64,000 nucleotides of DNA from Streptomyces griseus (lineage in GTDB: Bacteria > Actinomycetota > Actinomycetes > Streptomycetales > Streptomycetaceae). Made by a program: the position numbers and the translations under genes. The stretch lies in contig NZ_MDKB01000002.1 in NCBI RefSeq assembly GCF_001715295.1, forward strand, positions 680,499-744,498. Direction: 5' to 3'. How positions within the stretch are numbered: the stretch's first letter is position 1; each line of letters starts with the position of its first letter. The notes under the pieces were generated by a model. The model had not been told where the DNA came from. It made no database searches and saw nothing but the letters and a program-made list of their open reading frames with translations. Positions 44,331 to 52,827 of this stretch are shown here, piece by piece.

Positions 44331-45473
44331 CTACGCCGCGTGCACGACGTCCTTCTCCTCGGCGAAGTGGCACGCCGACTCGTGCGCCGCGGGCGTGTCC
44401 GAGGCCCGGAAGCGCTCGGGAACGGCCAGCAGCGGCACCTCGGTGGCGCACTTGTCCTGGGCCTTCCAGCACCGCGTGCGGAAGCGGCAGCCCGACGGCG
44501 GGTTCGCCGGCGACGGGACGTCACCGGAGAGGATGATCCGCTCGCGGCCCTCACGGGCGTCCGGGTCCGGGACCGGGACCGCCGACAGCAGCGCCTGGGT
44601 GTAGGGGTGCGTCGGGTGGTCGTAGATCTGCGTGTCCGTACCGATCTCGGCCATCTTGCCGAGGTACATGACGCCGACCCGGTCCGAGATGTGCCGGACG
44701 ATCGACAGGTCGTGCGCGATGAAGAGGTAGGACAGGTTGAACTCGTCCTGGAGCTTCTCCATCAGGTTGATGACCTGTGCCTGCACCGACACGTCGAGCG
44801 CGGAGACCGGCTCGTCGCAGATGATGATCTCCGGGTTGAGCGCGAGGCCGCGGGCGATGCCGATGCGCTGGCGCTGCCCGCCGGAGAACTGGTGCGGATA
44901 CCGGTTGATGTACTCCGGGTTGAGCCCGACGACGTCCAGCAGGTCCTGGACCTTGCGGCGGCGCTCGCCCTTCGGGGCCACCTCGGGGTGGATCTCGAAG
45001 GTCTCCCCGATGATGTCGCCGACCGTCATGCGCGGGTTCAGCGAGGTGTACGGGTCCTGGAACACCATCTGGATGTTGCGGCGCACGGCCTTCAGCGCAC
45101 GGCCGGACAGCTTGGTGATGTCCTGGCCCTTGTAGAAGACCTCACCGGCGGTGGCCCGCTCCAGCGTCATCAGGAGCTTGGCGACCGTCGACTTGCCGCA
45201 GCCGGACTCACCGACGATACCGAGCGTCTCGCCGGCGTACAGGTCGAACGAGATCCCGTCGACCGCCTTGACGGCGCCGACCTGCTTCTTGAACAGGATG
45301 CCCTGGGTCAGCGGGAAGTGCTTGACCAGGTTGCGCACCTGGAGGATCGGCTCCCCCTGCGCCACCGGGGCGTCGACGGCCGCCACGGCCTCGGCCTCGG
45401 TGGCCGCGTTGACCGTCCCCACCTCGGCGACGTTCGGGGTGGCGTCCACGGGCTCCTTCTTGAGCTCAGCCAT
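44331..45473 (-). CDS. Oligopeptide ABC transporter ATPase, OppF type (operon 1)
   Basis: A 380-residue ATPase with all ABC motifs: [45 protein letters not shown] and [11 protein letters not shown]. The Cys-rich C-terminal [16 protein letters not shown] is present. It differs from the operon 2 paralogue mainly in its N-terminal 30 residues and tail (HFAEEKDVVHAA). Its ATG overlaps the OppD gene by 8 bases. It is the last gene of operon 1. Confidence 0.92.
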   Translation of the reverse strand: MAELKKEPVDATPNVAEVGTVNAATEAEAVAAVDAPVAQGEPILQVRNLVKHFPLTQGILFKKQVGAVKAVDGISFDLYAGETLGIVGESGCGKSTVAKLLMTLERATAGEVFYKGQDITKLSGRALKAVRRNIQMVFQDPYTSLNPRMTVGDIIGETFEIHPEVAPKGERRRKVQDLLDVVGLNPEYINRYPHQFSGGQRQRIGIARGLALNPEIIICDEPVSALDVSVQAQVINLMEKLQDEFNLSYLFIAHDLSIVRHISDRVGVMYLGKMAEIGTDTQIYDHPTHPYTQALLSAVPVPDPDAREGRERIILSGDVPSPANPPSGCRFRTRCWKAQDKCATEVPLLAVPERFRASDTPAAHESACHFAEEKDVVHAA

Positions 45474-46524
45474 GGATCGTCTCCTTCCAGAAGTGGCACG
45501 CGCTGCCGCGGCCGACCAGCTCGGTGCCGTCCCGCTCGGTCACCGGAAGCAGCGCCGGGATGTCCGTACGGCAGATGTCCTGCGCCATGGTGCAGCGCGG
45601 GTTGAAGGCACAGCCCGAGGGGACGTGCAGCAGGTTGGGCGGCAGCCCCTTGATCGCGTACAGCTCCTGGCCCTTCTGGTCCAGGCGCGGGATCGACTCC
45701 AGGAGACCCTTGGTGTACGGGTGCGCGGGGCGCTTGTAGATCTCGTGGACCGGGGCCGTCTCGACGATCCGGCCCGCGTACATCACGGCGATCTTGTCGG
45801 CGACGTCGGCGACGACACCGAGGTCGTGGGTGATGAGGATCAGACCCATGTTGAAGTCGCGCTGGAGCTCCGCGAGCAGGTCCATGACCTGTGCCTGCAC
45901 CGTGACGTCGAGCGCCGTGGTGGGCTCGTCCGCGATGATCAGGTCGGGCTCCAGGGCCAGCGCCATCGCGATCATGATGCGCTGGCGCATACCGCCGGAG
46001 AACTGGTGCGGATAGTCGTTGATCCGCTCCTTCGCCGCCGGGATGCGCACACGGTCCATCAGCGCGATGGCCTTGGCCTTCGCGTCCTTCTTGGACATGC
46101 CCTTGTGGACGCGGAACATCTCGCCGAGCTGATAGCCCACGGAGAGGACCGGGTTGAGCGAGGAGAGCGCGTCCTGGAAGATCATCGCGATCTTCTGGCC
46201 GCGGATCTGCCGGCGCTCCTCGTTGCTCATCTTGAGCATGTCCTGGCCGCGGAAGAGGATCTCGCCCTTCGGGATGCGGCCCGGAGGCATGTCGAGGATG
46301 CCCATGATCGCTTGCGCGGTCACGGACTTGCCGGAGCCGGACTCGCCGAGCACGGCGAGGGTCTCGCCGGCACTGACGTTGTAGTTGACTCCGTTGACGG
46401 CCTTGGCGACGCCGTCGCGGGTGTGGAACTCCACGTGCAGATCGCGGACTTCGAGCAGCGGGCCGCTCTCGTCGTTCGAACCACGCGGAGCAGGAACATC
46501 CGCCGTCTTGTCGATGATGGTCAT
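45466..46524 (-). CDS. Oligopeptide ABC transporter ATPase, OppD type (operon 1)
   Basis: A 352-residue ATPase with [52 protein letters not shown] and [12 protein letters not shown]. The C-terminal SGCAFNPRCTMAQDIC carries the family cysteines. The N-terminal extension (TIIDKTADVPAPRGSND) is absent from the operon 2 protein. The gene lies 11 bases after the OppC gene. Confidence 0.92.
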   Translation of the reverse strand: MTIIDKTADVPAPRGSNDESGPLLEVRDLHVEFHTRDGVAKAVNGVNYNVSAGETLAVLGESGSGKSVTAQAIMGILDMPPGRIPKGEILFRGQDMLKMSNEERRQIRGQKIAMIFQDALSSLNPVLSVGYQLGEMFRVHKGMSKKDAKAKAIALMDRVRIPAAKERINDYPHQFSGGMRQRIMIAMALALEPDLIIADEPTTALDVTVQAQVMDLLAELQRDFNMGLILITHDLGVVADVADKIAVMYAGRIVETAPVHEIYKRPAHPYTKGLLESIPRLDQKGQELYAIKGLPPNLLHVPSGCAFNPRCTMAQDICRTDIPALLPVTERDGTELVGRGSACHFWKETIHG

Positions 46525-46535
46525 GTACGCCTCCC

Positions 46536-47480
46536 TCAGCGCAGCTTGGGATCGAGGGCGTTGCGCACCGCATCGCCGAGCATGATGAACGCCAGGACGG
46601 TGATCGACACCATGACCGACGGGATGATCAGGACGAACGCGGCGTTACGCAGCTGCTCCTGGCCGGAGGAGATGTCGACACCCCAGGACACGGTGGGCTC
46701 GGCGAGACCGATGCCCAGGAAGGACAGCGTGGCCTCCGCCGAGATGTAGCCGCCGAGCGCGATGGTCGCGACGACGATCACCGGGGCGATCGCGTTGGGC
46801 AGGATGTGACGAAGCAGGATGCGGGTGGTCGAGGCGCCGAGCGCCTTGGCCGCCATCACGTAGTCGGCCTGCTTGATCGTCAGCACCGAGCCGCGTGCGA
46901 CACGGGCGATCTGGGTCCAGCCGAGGAAGGCGAGGGCCAGGATGACCACCCAGATGTGCCGCTCCGCGAACGAGGTCAGGACGACCATCGCACCGAGGAT
47001 GAACGGGACGCCGAAGAAGATGTCGGTGACCCGGGACAGGATCGTGTCGATCCAGCCGCCGAAGTACCCGGCCAGCATGCCGACCACGGTGCCCAGGACG
47101 GTGACGAGCACGGTGACGACCACGGCGACCATGATCGAGGCGCGGGCGCCGTAGACGACACGCGCGTAGATCGAGCGGCCCTGGATGTCGTAGCCGAACC
47201 AGTCCTCCTGGAAGAAGTTCCCCCACTTGGGCTTCTGCAGGTAGTGGTGGGCCAGGTCGGCGTAGCGCGGGTCCGCGCCCGTGAACAGGCCGGGGAAGAC
47301 CGCCATCACCAGCAGGAAGACGATCAGGATCGCCGACACCACGAACAGCGGGCTGCGCCGCAGGTCGTGCCAGGCATCCGACCACAGGCTGCGTGGCTTG
47401 CCGGCCGCGGCCGCGGGAACCGGTGCGGCCGTCGCCTCGACGGTCGGGTCCGGGGTGGTTTCCTTGAGCGTCTCAGGCAT
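46536..47480 (-). CDS. Oligopeptide ABC transporter permease, OppC type (operon 1)
   Basis: A 314-residue permease. It has an acidic Pro/Ala-rich start, a first helix after KPRSLWSDAWHDLRRSPLFVVSA, and the EAA loop GASTTRILLRHILPNAIAPVIV. The C-terminus AFIMLGDAVRNALDPKLR is diagnostic. Its ATG overlaps the OppB gene by 8 bases, the same architecture as operon 2. Confidence 0.92.
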   Translation of the reverse strand: MPETLKETTPDPTVEATAAPVPAAAAGKPRSLWSDAWHDLRRSPLFVVSAILIVFLLVMAVFPGLFTGADPRYADLAHHYLQKPKWGNFFQEDWFGYDIQGRSIYARVVYGARASIMVAVVVTVLVTVLGTVVGMLAGYFGGWIDTILSRVTDIFFGVPFILGAMVVLTSFAERHIWVVILALAFLGWTQIARVARGSVLTIKQADYVMAAKALGASTTRILLRHILPNAIAPVIVVATIALGGYISAEATLSFLGIGLAEPTVSWGVDISSGQEQLRNAAFVLIIPSVMVSITVLAFIMLGDAVRNALDPKLR

Positions 47481-48402
47481 AACGGATCCTCGGGTCCAGG
47501 ACCGCGTAGAGCAGGTCGACGAGCAGGCTGGTGACGAGATAGACGATGACGATCAGCGTCACGATGCCGACGACCGTGGCGCCCTCCCGGTGCTGCAGCG
47601 CGCCGAACACGGCCCGGCCGACACCCTGGACGTTGAAGATGCCCTCCGTCACGACCGCGCCGCCGAGCAGCGCGCCGAGGTCGGTGCCGAGGAAGGTGAC
47701 CACGGGGATCATCGAGTTGCGCATGAGGTGGACGCCGACGACGCGGCGTCGCGGCAGCCCCTTGGCCACGGCGGTCCGCATGTAGTCGGCGCGCAGGTTC
47801 TCCGCGACGGACGTACGGGTCAGCCTCGCGACGTAGGCGAGTGACAGCGACCCGAGGACGACGGCGGGCAGGAACAGTTCGCTCCAGTTCGCCTCCGCGC
47901 TCACGTTGGGGTCGACCCAGCCGAGCTGGAAGGCGAAGAGGTACTGGCCGAGGAAGCCGAGTACGAACGAGGGCACCGAGATGAGCAGGAGCGTCAGGAT
48001 GAGCAGCCCGCGGTCGCGCAGGGTGTCGGCCTTCAGGCCGGCGAAGACGCCCATGGAGATGCCGACGATGACCGTGAAGAGGAAGGCAAACAGAGCCAGC
48101 CGGATCGTGATCGGGAACGCGTCCGCGATGGTGTCGGCCACCGGACGTCCGCTGGCGATCTCGGTACCGAAATCCCAGTGGAACAGACCCGTGAGGTAGT
48201 TCCAGTACTGGTGCCAGAGCGGCAGGTCGAGACCGAGCTTGTGCTTCATTGCCGCGATCTGCGCCGGGTCGACGGTCTGTTCGCCTGCCAGTGCGCGCAC
48301 GGGGTCGCCGGGAAGCGCGTACATCATGGCGAAGACCAGCATTGTTGATCCGAGGAAGACCGGGATCATCTGGAGCAGTCGCCGCGCGACATAACGCCCC
48401 AT
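47473..48402 (-). CDS. Oligopeptide ABC transporter permease, OppB type (operon 1)
   Basis: A 309-residue permease beginning GRYVARRLLQMIPVFLGSTMLVF, with GDPVRALAGEQTVDPAQIAAMKHKLGLDLPLWHQYWNYLTGLFHWDFGT and the EAA loop GLPRRRVVGVHLMRNSMIPVVTFLG. It ends LLYAVLDPRIRYA. It partners the OppC-type protein to form the channel. A hairpin separates it from the lipoprotein gene. Confidence 0.92.
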   Translation of the reverse strand: MGRYVARRLLQMIPVFLGSTMLVFAMMYALPGDPVRALAGEQTVDPAQIAAMKHKLGLDLPLWHQYWNYLTGLFHWDFGTEIASGRPVADTIADAFPITIRLALFAFLFTVIVGISMGVFAGLKADTLRDRGLLILTLLLISVPSFVLGFLGQYLFAFQLGWVDPNVSAEANWSELFLPAVVLGSLSLAYVARLTRTSVAENLRADYMRTAVAKGLPRRRVVGVHLMRNSMIPVVTFLGTDLGALLGGAVVTEGIFNVQGVGRAVFGALQHREGATVVGIVTLIVIVYLVTSLLVDLLYAVLDPRIRYA

Positions 48403-48432
48403 GTTTGCCTCCGATAGGGATAATGCAGCCCA

Positions 48433-48464
48433 GGGGCCGCTCTCCGGATGCGGAGAGCGGCCCC
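48433..48464 (-). terminator. Intra-operon hairpin between lipoprotein and permease genes (operon 1)
   Basis: Perfect 14-bp arms 48433-48446 and 48451-48464 around a GATG loop, in the same position as the hairpin of operon 2. It probably sets a higher level of the lipoprotein. Confidence 0.75.
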
Positions 48465-48522
48465 CGGGGCCTACTGCCTGGTGTGGGCGGCTGATGGCCG
48501 AGTGGGGGCCCTCAGGCGTGTG

Positions 48523-50145
48523 TTACTTGACGGTGACGTCGGTCATGACGTAGTCGCCGCGGTAGTCGATGCCGACGTTGTCGACGGACTTCGAGTAGCC
48601 ACCGTTGATCTTGTAGTTCCAGAGCGGGATCGCCGGCATCTTCTGCAGGACGAGCTTCTCCGCGTCCTGGTAAGCCTTGATCGACTCGTCCAGGCTGGCC
48701 GCGTTGTCGCCCTTCTTGAAGGCCGCGTCGACCTCCCTGTCGGAGAACCGGCCGTTGTTGGCCTCGGCCGTGGTGCCGTACAGCTCGCGCATGAAGTTGA
48801 CGTTCAGCGGGTAGTCGGCCACCCAGCCACCGCGGTACATCGACTTGACCTGGTTGTTGTCACGCGCTTCCAGGTCGGTCTGGAAGTCGGGCTTGGCGTC
48901 CGGGACGCAGTCGACACCGGTCGAGTTGCGGATGGACTCGCAGACAGCGGTCACCCACTCCTTGTGGCCGCCGTCGGCGTTGTACTGGATCCAGAGCTTG
49001 TTCTCCGGAACGCCGCCGCCTTCCTCGATGAGCTGCTTGGCCTTGGCCGGGTCGAACTTGAACACGTCGGTGTTCAGGTCCTGGTTACCCGCGACGCCCG
49101 GAGGCGTGAAGCTGGTGGCGGGCTGACGGGTGCCGTTGAGCACGGTCTTGGTGATCGTGTCGCGGTCGATACCCATCGACAGACCCTGGATGACCTTCGG
49201 GTCGATGCCCTTGAAGGTCTTCGAGTAGAAGACGGGGACGAGCGACTGGACGGCCGCGTACGCCTGGTCGACGGTGCGGTCACCGAGGTCCGTCTTGTAC
49301 TTCGGCAGGTCCTTCGGGCCGATCTGGCGGATCATGTCCAGGTTGCCGGACAGGAGGTCCTGGTACGCGGCCTCGACGGTCGCGTAGTTCTTGAACAGGA
49401 TGCCCTTGTTCTTGGCCTTGTTCGGACCCTGGTAGTCCGGGTTGGCCTTGACCTGGATGAGCTTCTTGTGGTCCCACTTCTCGAAGACGTAGGGACCGTT
49501 GCCGACCGGCGCCTGGCCGAACGCCTTGGTGTCCTTGTAGAACACCTCGGGCAGCGGGGCGAAGGTGTAGTAGCCGAGCTTGTACTCGAAGTACGGAACC
49601 GGCTTGTCCAGCTCGATCGTGAAGGTGGTGTCATCCACCGCCTTCAGACCGGACATCTCCGCGCCCTTCGGGTCACCCTTCTCAGGGTGGACGTCCGCGT
49701 AGCCCTTGATGTCCTCGAACCAGAAGGCGTTCTGCTGGTTGTTCTTGATGTTGGCGTACCAGTTCCACGCCTTGATGTACGACTCGGCGGTGACAGGGGT
49801 GCCGTCGTGGAACTTCCACCCGGGCTTGAGCTTCACCGTCCACGTCTTGTTGTCGTCCGACTTCACGGACTCGGCGTTCGTGTAGACGATGTTGCCCTTG
49901 GCGTCGAACTCCAGGAGCTGGGTGAACAGCGCCTGGATGACGTAGCTGCCGAGCGACTCGTTGGTGTCAGCCGGGATCAGCGGCTTCTGCGGCTCGCCGA
50001 CGTCGACGGAGACGTAGCCCGCGGGCTTGCCCTTCTCCTTCGAGGCCGAGTCGCTGCTGTCGTCGTTGCCGCCGCCACAGGCGGTCGCGGCCAGGGCGAT
50101 GATTGCCGCTCCCGCGACCCACTTGGCGCTCTTGGCACCGCGCAT
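48523..50145 (-). CDS. Oligopeptide-binding lipoprotein (operon 1; candidate BldKB-type)
   Basis: A 540-residue family-5 solute-binding lipoprotein. The signal MRGAKSAKWVAGAAIIALAATACG ends in a lipobox. The mature part has YVSVDVGEPQKPLIPADTNESLGS and FHDGTPVTAESYIKAWNWYANIKNNQQNAFW. The ATG at 50145 is chosen because AGGAGG precedes it; the ATG at 50160 lies within that site. In S. coelicolor the bldK importer, needed for aerial growth, sits beside a second paralogous importer, as here. I infer that one of the two operons is bldK, but cannot assign which from sequence alone. Confidence 0.9.
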   Translation of the reverse strand: MRGAKSAKWVAGAAIIALAATACGGGNDDSSDSASKEKGKPAGYVSVDVGEPQKPLIPADTNESLGSYVIQALFTQLLEFDAKGNIVYTNAESVKSDDNKTWTVKLKPGWKFHDGTPVTAESYIKAWNWYANIKNNQQNAFWFEDIKGYADVHPEKGDPKGAEMSGLKAVDDTTFTIELDKPVPYFEYKLGYYTFAPLPEVFYKDTKAFGQAPVGNGPYVFEKWDHKKLIQVKANPDYQGPNKAKNKGILFKNYATVEAAYQDLLSGNLDMIRQIGPKDLPKYKTDLGDRTVDQAYAAVQSLVPVFYSKTFKGIDPKVIQGLSMGIDRDTITKTVLNGTRQPATSFTPPGVAGNQDLNTDVFKFDPAKAKQLIEEGGGVPENKLWIQYNADGGHKEWVTAVCESIRNSTGVDCVPDAKPDFQTDLEARDNNQVKSMYRGGWVADYPLNVNFMRELYGTTAEANNGRFSDREVDAAFKKGDNAASLDESIKAYQDAEKLVLQKMPAIPLWNYKINGGYSKSVDNVGIDYRGDYVMTDVTVK

Positions 50146-50276
50146 GGGTTTCCTCCTCATGAGTCCACTTTTGACTACAAGAGGGGCACTGCAGAGATCC
50201 ACCGACACCCCTGACGGTGATCGTTTCCAGTGCCCCGAGTGTGCTCGTGAGTCCGCACTCCCCACAGTGCGCCGAC

Positions 50277-50297
50277 CCATTGACCCGAGCTCAATGG
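50277..50297. promoter_or_regulatory. Inverted repeat (7-bp arms) upstream of the operon 1 lipoprotein gene
   Basis: CCATTGA and TCAATGG are perfect inverted repeats separated by 7 bases, about 140 bases upstream of the start codon, in AT-rich DNA. This fits an operator of a dimeric regulator. Confidence 0.45.
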
Positions 50298-50492
50298 AGC
50301 CAACTATTAAGGAACACCGGGCTGTAAACCACACTTAAAGGGTCTCGGTTTGACAACATCAGGAAGGCACGGTTGCCCGAAATCCGGACAAAGCGATCCC
50401 AGACAGACACCCCCGAAACGGACCGTTAACACATGTTCCGGAGAGCGACGCCCGATAACCGGACACCTCGGTCGGAAAAACCGTTTGACGAA

Positions 50493-50531
50493 AGGCCCGG
50501 GCCCCCACAGTCTCTGCGGGGGCCCGGGCCT
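50493..50531. terminator. typA terminator, 14-bp stem
   Basis: Perfect arms 50493-50506 and 50518-50531 around an 11-base loop; on the minus strand it is followed by TTTCG. It lies about 50 bases past the typA stop codon. Confidence 0.85.
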
Positions 50532-50583
50532 CAGGACGACGGCTCTGCGCCGAGGGACCGCCGGCGGACGCCGGCCGTCCGGT

Positions 50584-52458
50584 TCAGCCGTTCTTCGCGC
50601 GCGAGGCCGTGCGGCCACGCTGCTTCTGGTCCAGGACGACCTTGCGGATGCGGACCGTCTCCGGGGTCACCTCGATGCACTCGTCCTCGCGGCAGAACTC
50701 GAGCGACTGCTCCAGGGAGAGCTTGCGGGCGGGCACCACGTTCTCCGTGGTGTCCGCGGAAGCCGCACGCATGTTGGTGAGCTTCTTCTCCTTGGTGATG
50801 TTCACGTCCATGTCGTCGGCGCGCGAGTTCTCACCGATGATCATGCCCTCGTAGACCTCGGTGCCCGCCTCGGTGAAGATGACACCCCGCTCCTGGAGGT
50901 TGACCATCGCGAACGGCGTCACCGTGCCGGCGCGGTCGGCGACCAGCGAGCCGTTGTGACGGGTGCGCAGCTCGCCGAACCACGGCTCGTGGCCCTCGAA
51001 GATGGAGTGCGCGATGCCCGTACCGCGGGTCTGCGTCAGGAACTCCGTACGGAAGCCGATGAGGCCGCGGGAGGGGACGATCCACTCCATGCGCACCCAG
51101 CCCGAACCGTGGTTCGTCATCGTCTCCATGCGGCCCTTGCGGGTCGCCATCAGCTGGGTGATGGCGCCGAGGTGCTCCTCGGGGGAGTCGATGGTCATGC
51201 GCTCGATCGGCTCGTGCGTCTTGCCGTCGATCTGCTTGGTGACGACCTCGGGCTTGCCGACCGTCAGCTCGAAGCCCTCACGGCGCATCTGCTCGACCAG
51301 GATCGCCAGCGCGAGCTCACCGCGGCCCTGGACCTCCCAGGCGTCGGGGCGCTCGGTGTCCAGGACGCGGAGCGAGACGTTACCGATCAGCTCGCGGTCC
51401 AGACGGTCCTTCACCTGGCGGGCGGTGACCTTGTGGCCCTTGCCGCCCTTGCCGACCAGCGGCGAGGTGTTCGTGCCGATGGTCATGGAGATGGCCGGCT
51501 CGTCGACCGTGATCAGCGGGAGCGCGATCGGGTTCTCGGGGTCGGCGAGGGTCTCGCCGATCATGATGTCCGGGAAACCGGCGACGGCGCAGATGTCGCC
51601 CGGGCCCGCCTTCTCGGCCGGCTTGCGGGTGAGCGCCTCGGTCATCAGGAGCTCGGTGATGCGCACGTTGGACATCGTGCCGTCACGCTTGATCCAGGCG
51701 ACCGTCTGGCCCTTGCGCAGCTCGCCCTGCTCGACGCGGCAGAGCGCGATGCGGCCGAGGAAGTTGTCGGCGTCGAGGTTGGTGACGTGGGCCTGCAGCG
51801 GGGCCTCTTCGTCGTACTCGGGGGCCGGGACGGTGGAGAGGATCGTCGTGAAGAACGGCTCCAGGTTGTCGCTGTCCGCCGGGACGGTGCCGTCCTCGGG
51901 CTTGGTCAGCGACGCGACGCCGTCACGGGCGCAGGCGTAGACGATCGGGAACTCGATCTGGTCCTCGTCGGCGTCCAGGTCCAGGAAGAGGTCGTACGTC
52001 TCGTCGATGACCTCGGAGATCCGCGAGTCCGGCCGGTCCGTCTTGTTGATGCAGAGGATGACCGGCAGCTTGGCCGTCAGCGCCTTGCGGAGCACGAAGC
52101 GGGTCTGCGGGAGCGGGCCCTCGGAGGCGTCGACCAGCAGGACGACCGCGTCCACCATCGACAGACCACGCTCGACCTCGCCACCGAAGTCGGCGTGGCC
52201 GGGGGTGTCGATGATGTTGATCGTGATCGGGTCCCCGCCGTCCTTGGGGTGATACTTCACCGCCGTGTTCTTGGCGAGGATCGTGATGCCCTTCTCACGC
52301 TCCAGGTCGTTCGAGTCCATCATGCGTTCGTCGAGGTTCTCGGCAGCGTGCGCCGCGAAGGCGCCCGCCTGCTTGAGCATGGCGTCGACCAGGGTGGTCT
52401 TGCCGTGGTCGACGTGGGCGACGATGGCTACGTTACGGATGTCGTGACGCGTGGGCAT
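50584..52458 (-). CDS. typA: Ribosome-associated GTPase TypA/BipA
   Basis: A 624-residue translational GTPase. G1 is [10 protein letters not shown]2 lies in EREKGITI, G3 is [11 protein letters not shown]4 is NKTDR, and domains II, III and V plus the C-terminal domain ([64 protein letters not shown]) are complete. TypA binds ribosomes under stress and low temperature. The ATG at 52458 is the family start; the frame extends about 50 codons upstream into non-conserved sequence. Its position next to an LpqW-like gene matches the mycobacterial block. Confidence 0.93.
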   Translation of the reverse strand: MPTRHDIRNVAIVAHVDHGKTTLVDAMLKQAGAFAAHAAENLDERMMDSNDLEREKGITILAKNTAVKYHPKDGGDPITINIIDTPGHADFGGEVERGLSMVDAVVLLVDASEGPLPQTRFVLRKALTAKLPVILCINKTDRPDSRISEVIDETYDLFLDLDADEDQIEFPIVYACARDGVASLTKPEDGTVPADSDNLEPFFTTILSTVPAPEYDEEAPLQAHVTNLDADNFLGRIALCRVEQGELRKGQTVAWIKRDGTMSNVRITELLMTEALTRKPAEKAGPGDICAVAGFPDIMIGETLADPENPIALPLITVDEPAISMTIGTNTSPLVGKGGKGHKVTARQVKDRLDRELIGNVSLRVLDTERPDAWEVQGRGELALAILVEQMRREGFELTVGKPEVVTKQIDGKTHEPIERMTIDSPEEHLGAITQLMATRKGRMETMTNHGSGWVRMEWIVPSRGLIGFRTEFLTQTRGTGIAHSIFEGHEPWFGELRTRHNGSLVADRAGTVTPFAMVNLQERGVIFTEAGTEVYEGMIIGENSRADDMDVNITKEKKLTNMRAASADTTENVVPARKLSLEQSLEFCREDECIEVTPETVRIRKVVLDQKQRGRTASRAKNG

Positions 52459-52827
52459 GGGTGGCTTGCGCTTCTCTCGCTCGGGGATCAGGCGTCTCAG
52501 TCGGTCTCGAGTCCGCGTACGCCCGCCGGGCGGCACGCCACGGCTAGTCCCATGGTACGGGCCCGACGCGTCCGGAGCTTCCCGGCCCGATCCGCGGGGC
52601 CGTTCTCCAGTCACTGTTCAGCCGGTATTCAGCTGGTATCCAGCCATCGTCCGGCCGGTGGGGACCGGCCGTCACGGGGGTGCGGGGGGTGGGAGGCCCG
52701 GGTCTGGGCGGACAACACCTTGCCCGCCGGCGGCACCGGCGGGCAAGGGACTTGAGCGGGTTCTGAGGTTCGAAAAAATGCGTGTGACCTGCTACTTCTT
52801 ACGATTCGCGGTGGAAACTTCCGCTTG
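52459..52827. other. 369-base region upstream of typA
   Basis: No gene is supported. It carries an 11-base direct repeat at 52619-52640 (CAGCyGGTATy twice, then CAGCC), possibly a regulator site of the typA promoter on the minus strand, and the terminator of the LpqW-like gene at 52718-52748. Confidence 0.5.
52718..52748 (-). terminator. Terminator of the LpqW-like gene, 13-bp stem
   Basis: Perfect arms 52718-52730 and 52736-52748 around a 5-base loop, about 80 bases after the stop codon of the gene ending at 52828. Confidence 0.8.

Larger units (their letters stand above)
50146..50583. other. 438-base region: operon 1 promoter and typA terminator
   Basis: No gene is supported. The AT-rich part (50296-50350) includes a minus-strand TTGTCA and TTTACA that could be -35 boxes. 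CCATTGA/TCAATGG arms (50277-50283, 50291-50297) form a dyad that could be an operator. The typA terminator lies at 50493-50531. Confidence 0.5.

Noticed and set aside
50350..52755. An 801-codon plus-strand frame
   Set aside because: It is antisense to typA, whose GTPase motifs are complete.
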